From: Albula goreensis
Lineage: Eukaryota > Chordata > Actinopteri > Albuliformes > Albulidae
Reading direction: 5' to 3'
DNA: 64,000 bases
NCBI GenBank assembly: GCA_022829145.1
Contig: CM040743.1
Coordinates: forward strand, 30,245,646-30,309,645
Shown here: one piece after another, positions 63,706-64,000 of the stretch
Layout of the letters: the number at the start of each line of letters is the position of its first letter
Numbering within the stretch: position 1 is the stretch's first letter
Program-made: the position numbers and the translations under genes
The notes under the pieces: generated by a model
Databases searched by the model: none
What the model was told of the DNA's origin: nothing
What the model saw: the letters and a program-made list of their open reading frames with translations, nothing else

Positions 63706-64000
63706 ATGTTCATAATATTATGTCTGAATGGGTTAATGGGTTTTGAAAGTCTTCAAGTCTTCAACCTCCATTCGTCAGTTGTAATTGTTAAACATGAGGA
63801 GGATCTACCGTAGTATTAGCAGACATTTAATGGGAGTCATTGGGTATGCATCACAGATTTACAGTCATGGAATATGAATCCATTTTACATGATCAGGTCT
63901 ACAACAGATGTGGTACAAAGTCTGAGACCACTGGTGGAAGAGTTTCTATTTTGCATTCTTTTACAATGTATTTTTTTTTTTTAATTACAGATTATATTAA
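63704..64000. other. Right edge of window, nothing recognised
   Basis: AT-rich sequence of the upstream sntg1 intron, with a T run near 63970. No exon seen up to the edge. Confidence 0.45.

Noticed and set aside
59216-64000. Further 5' sntg1 exons (PDZ or first PH part)
   Set aside because: No segment with acceptor, donor and syntrophin-like peptide could be found on the minus strand; they must lie outside the window.

Overview
The window looks like a chromosome segment from a ray-finned fish (teleost-type) genome. It is AT-rich and mostly non-coding. It carries many decayed cut-and-paste DNA transposons of families common in fish (Tc1-like, PIF/Harbinger, hAT, palindromic MITEs), a tRNA-derived SINE, LINE 3' ends and long simple repeats. 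The species cannot be fixed from the sequence. Nothing resembles bacterial gene organisation, phage, CRISPR or an integrated virus.

The one confidently recognised host gene is gamma-1-syntrophin (sntg1), on the minus strand. Six coding exons lie at 59215-59099, 44328-44257, 40287-40135, 38773-38681, 33511-33401 and 31749-31573. They encode the C-terminal 240 residues: the PH-domain region, the syntrophin-unique region and the natural stop. All five introns are phase 0 with GT-AG ends, and all five internal exons are multiples of three. The 5' part of the gene, including the PDZ exons, must lie beyond position 64000.

Layout. 1-31.5 kb: DNA downstream of sntg1. It holds an unidentified open segment at the left edge, a PIF/Harbinger transposase pseudogene (1.4-2.3 kb), a 188-bp palindrome (6.5 kb), a nearly full Tc1-like element (8.8-10.2 kb), an (AC)36 microsatellite (13.7 kb), a polypurine tract (16.7 kb), a hAT transposase remnant (17.4 kb), a LINE-type tail (22.9 kb), a MITE half-copy (25.4 kb), a hAT-like MITE (28.6 kb) and a Tc1-like relic (29.2-30.5 kb). 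31.5-59.2 kb: sntg1 exons and introns, with a (TA)n tract, a SINE, three more Tc1-like pieces, a hAT MITE, a LINE 3' end and a ZBED5/SCAND3-like hAT transposase relic. 59.2-64 kb: upstream sntg1 intron with a large inverted-repeat element, another deleted Tc1-like element and a (TATC)19 repeat.

The transposon genes are all frameshifted or truncated, so they appear inactive. I found no convincing new biological system. The points most worth a second look are the repeat architecture (palindrome, nested MITE, complementary half-copies), the (TA)n tract close to the last sntg1 splice acceptor, and two unidentified short open segments.
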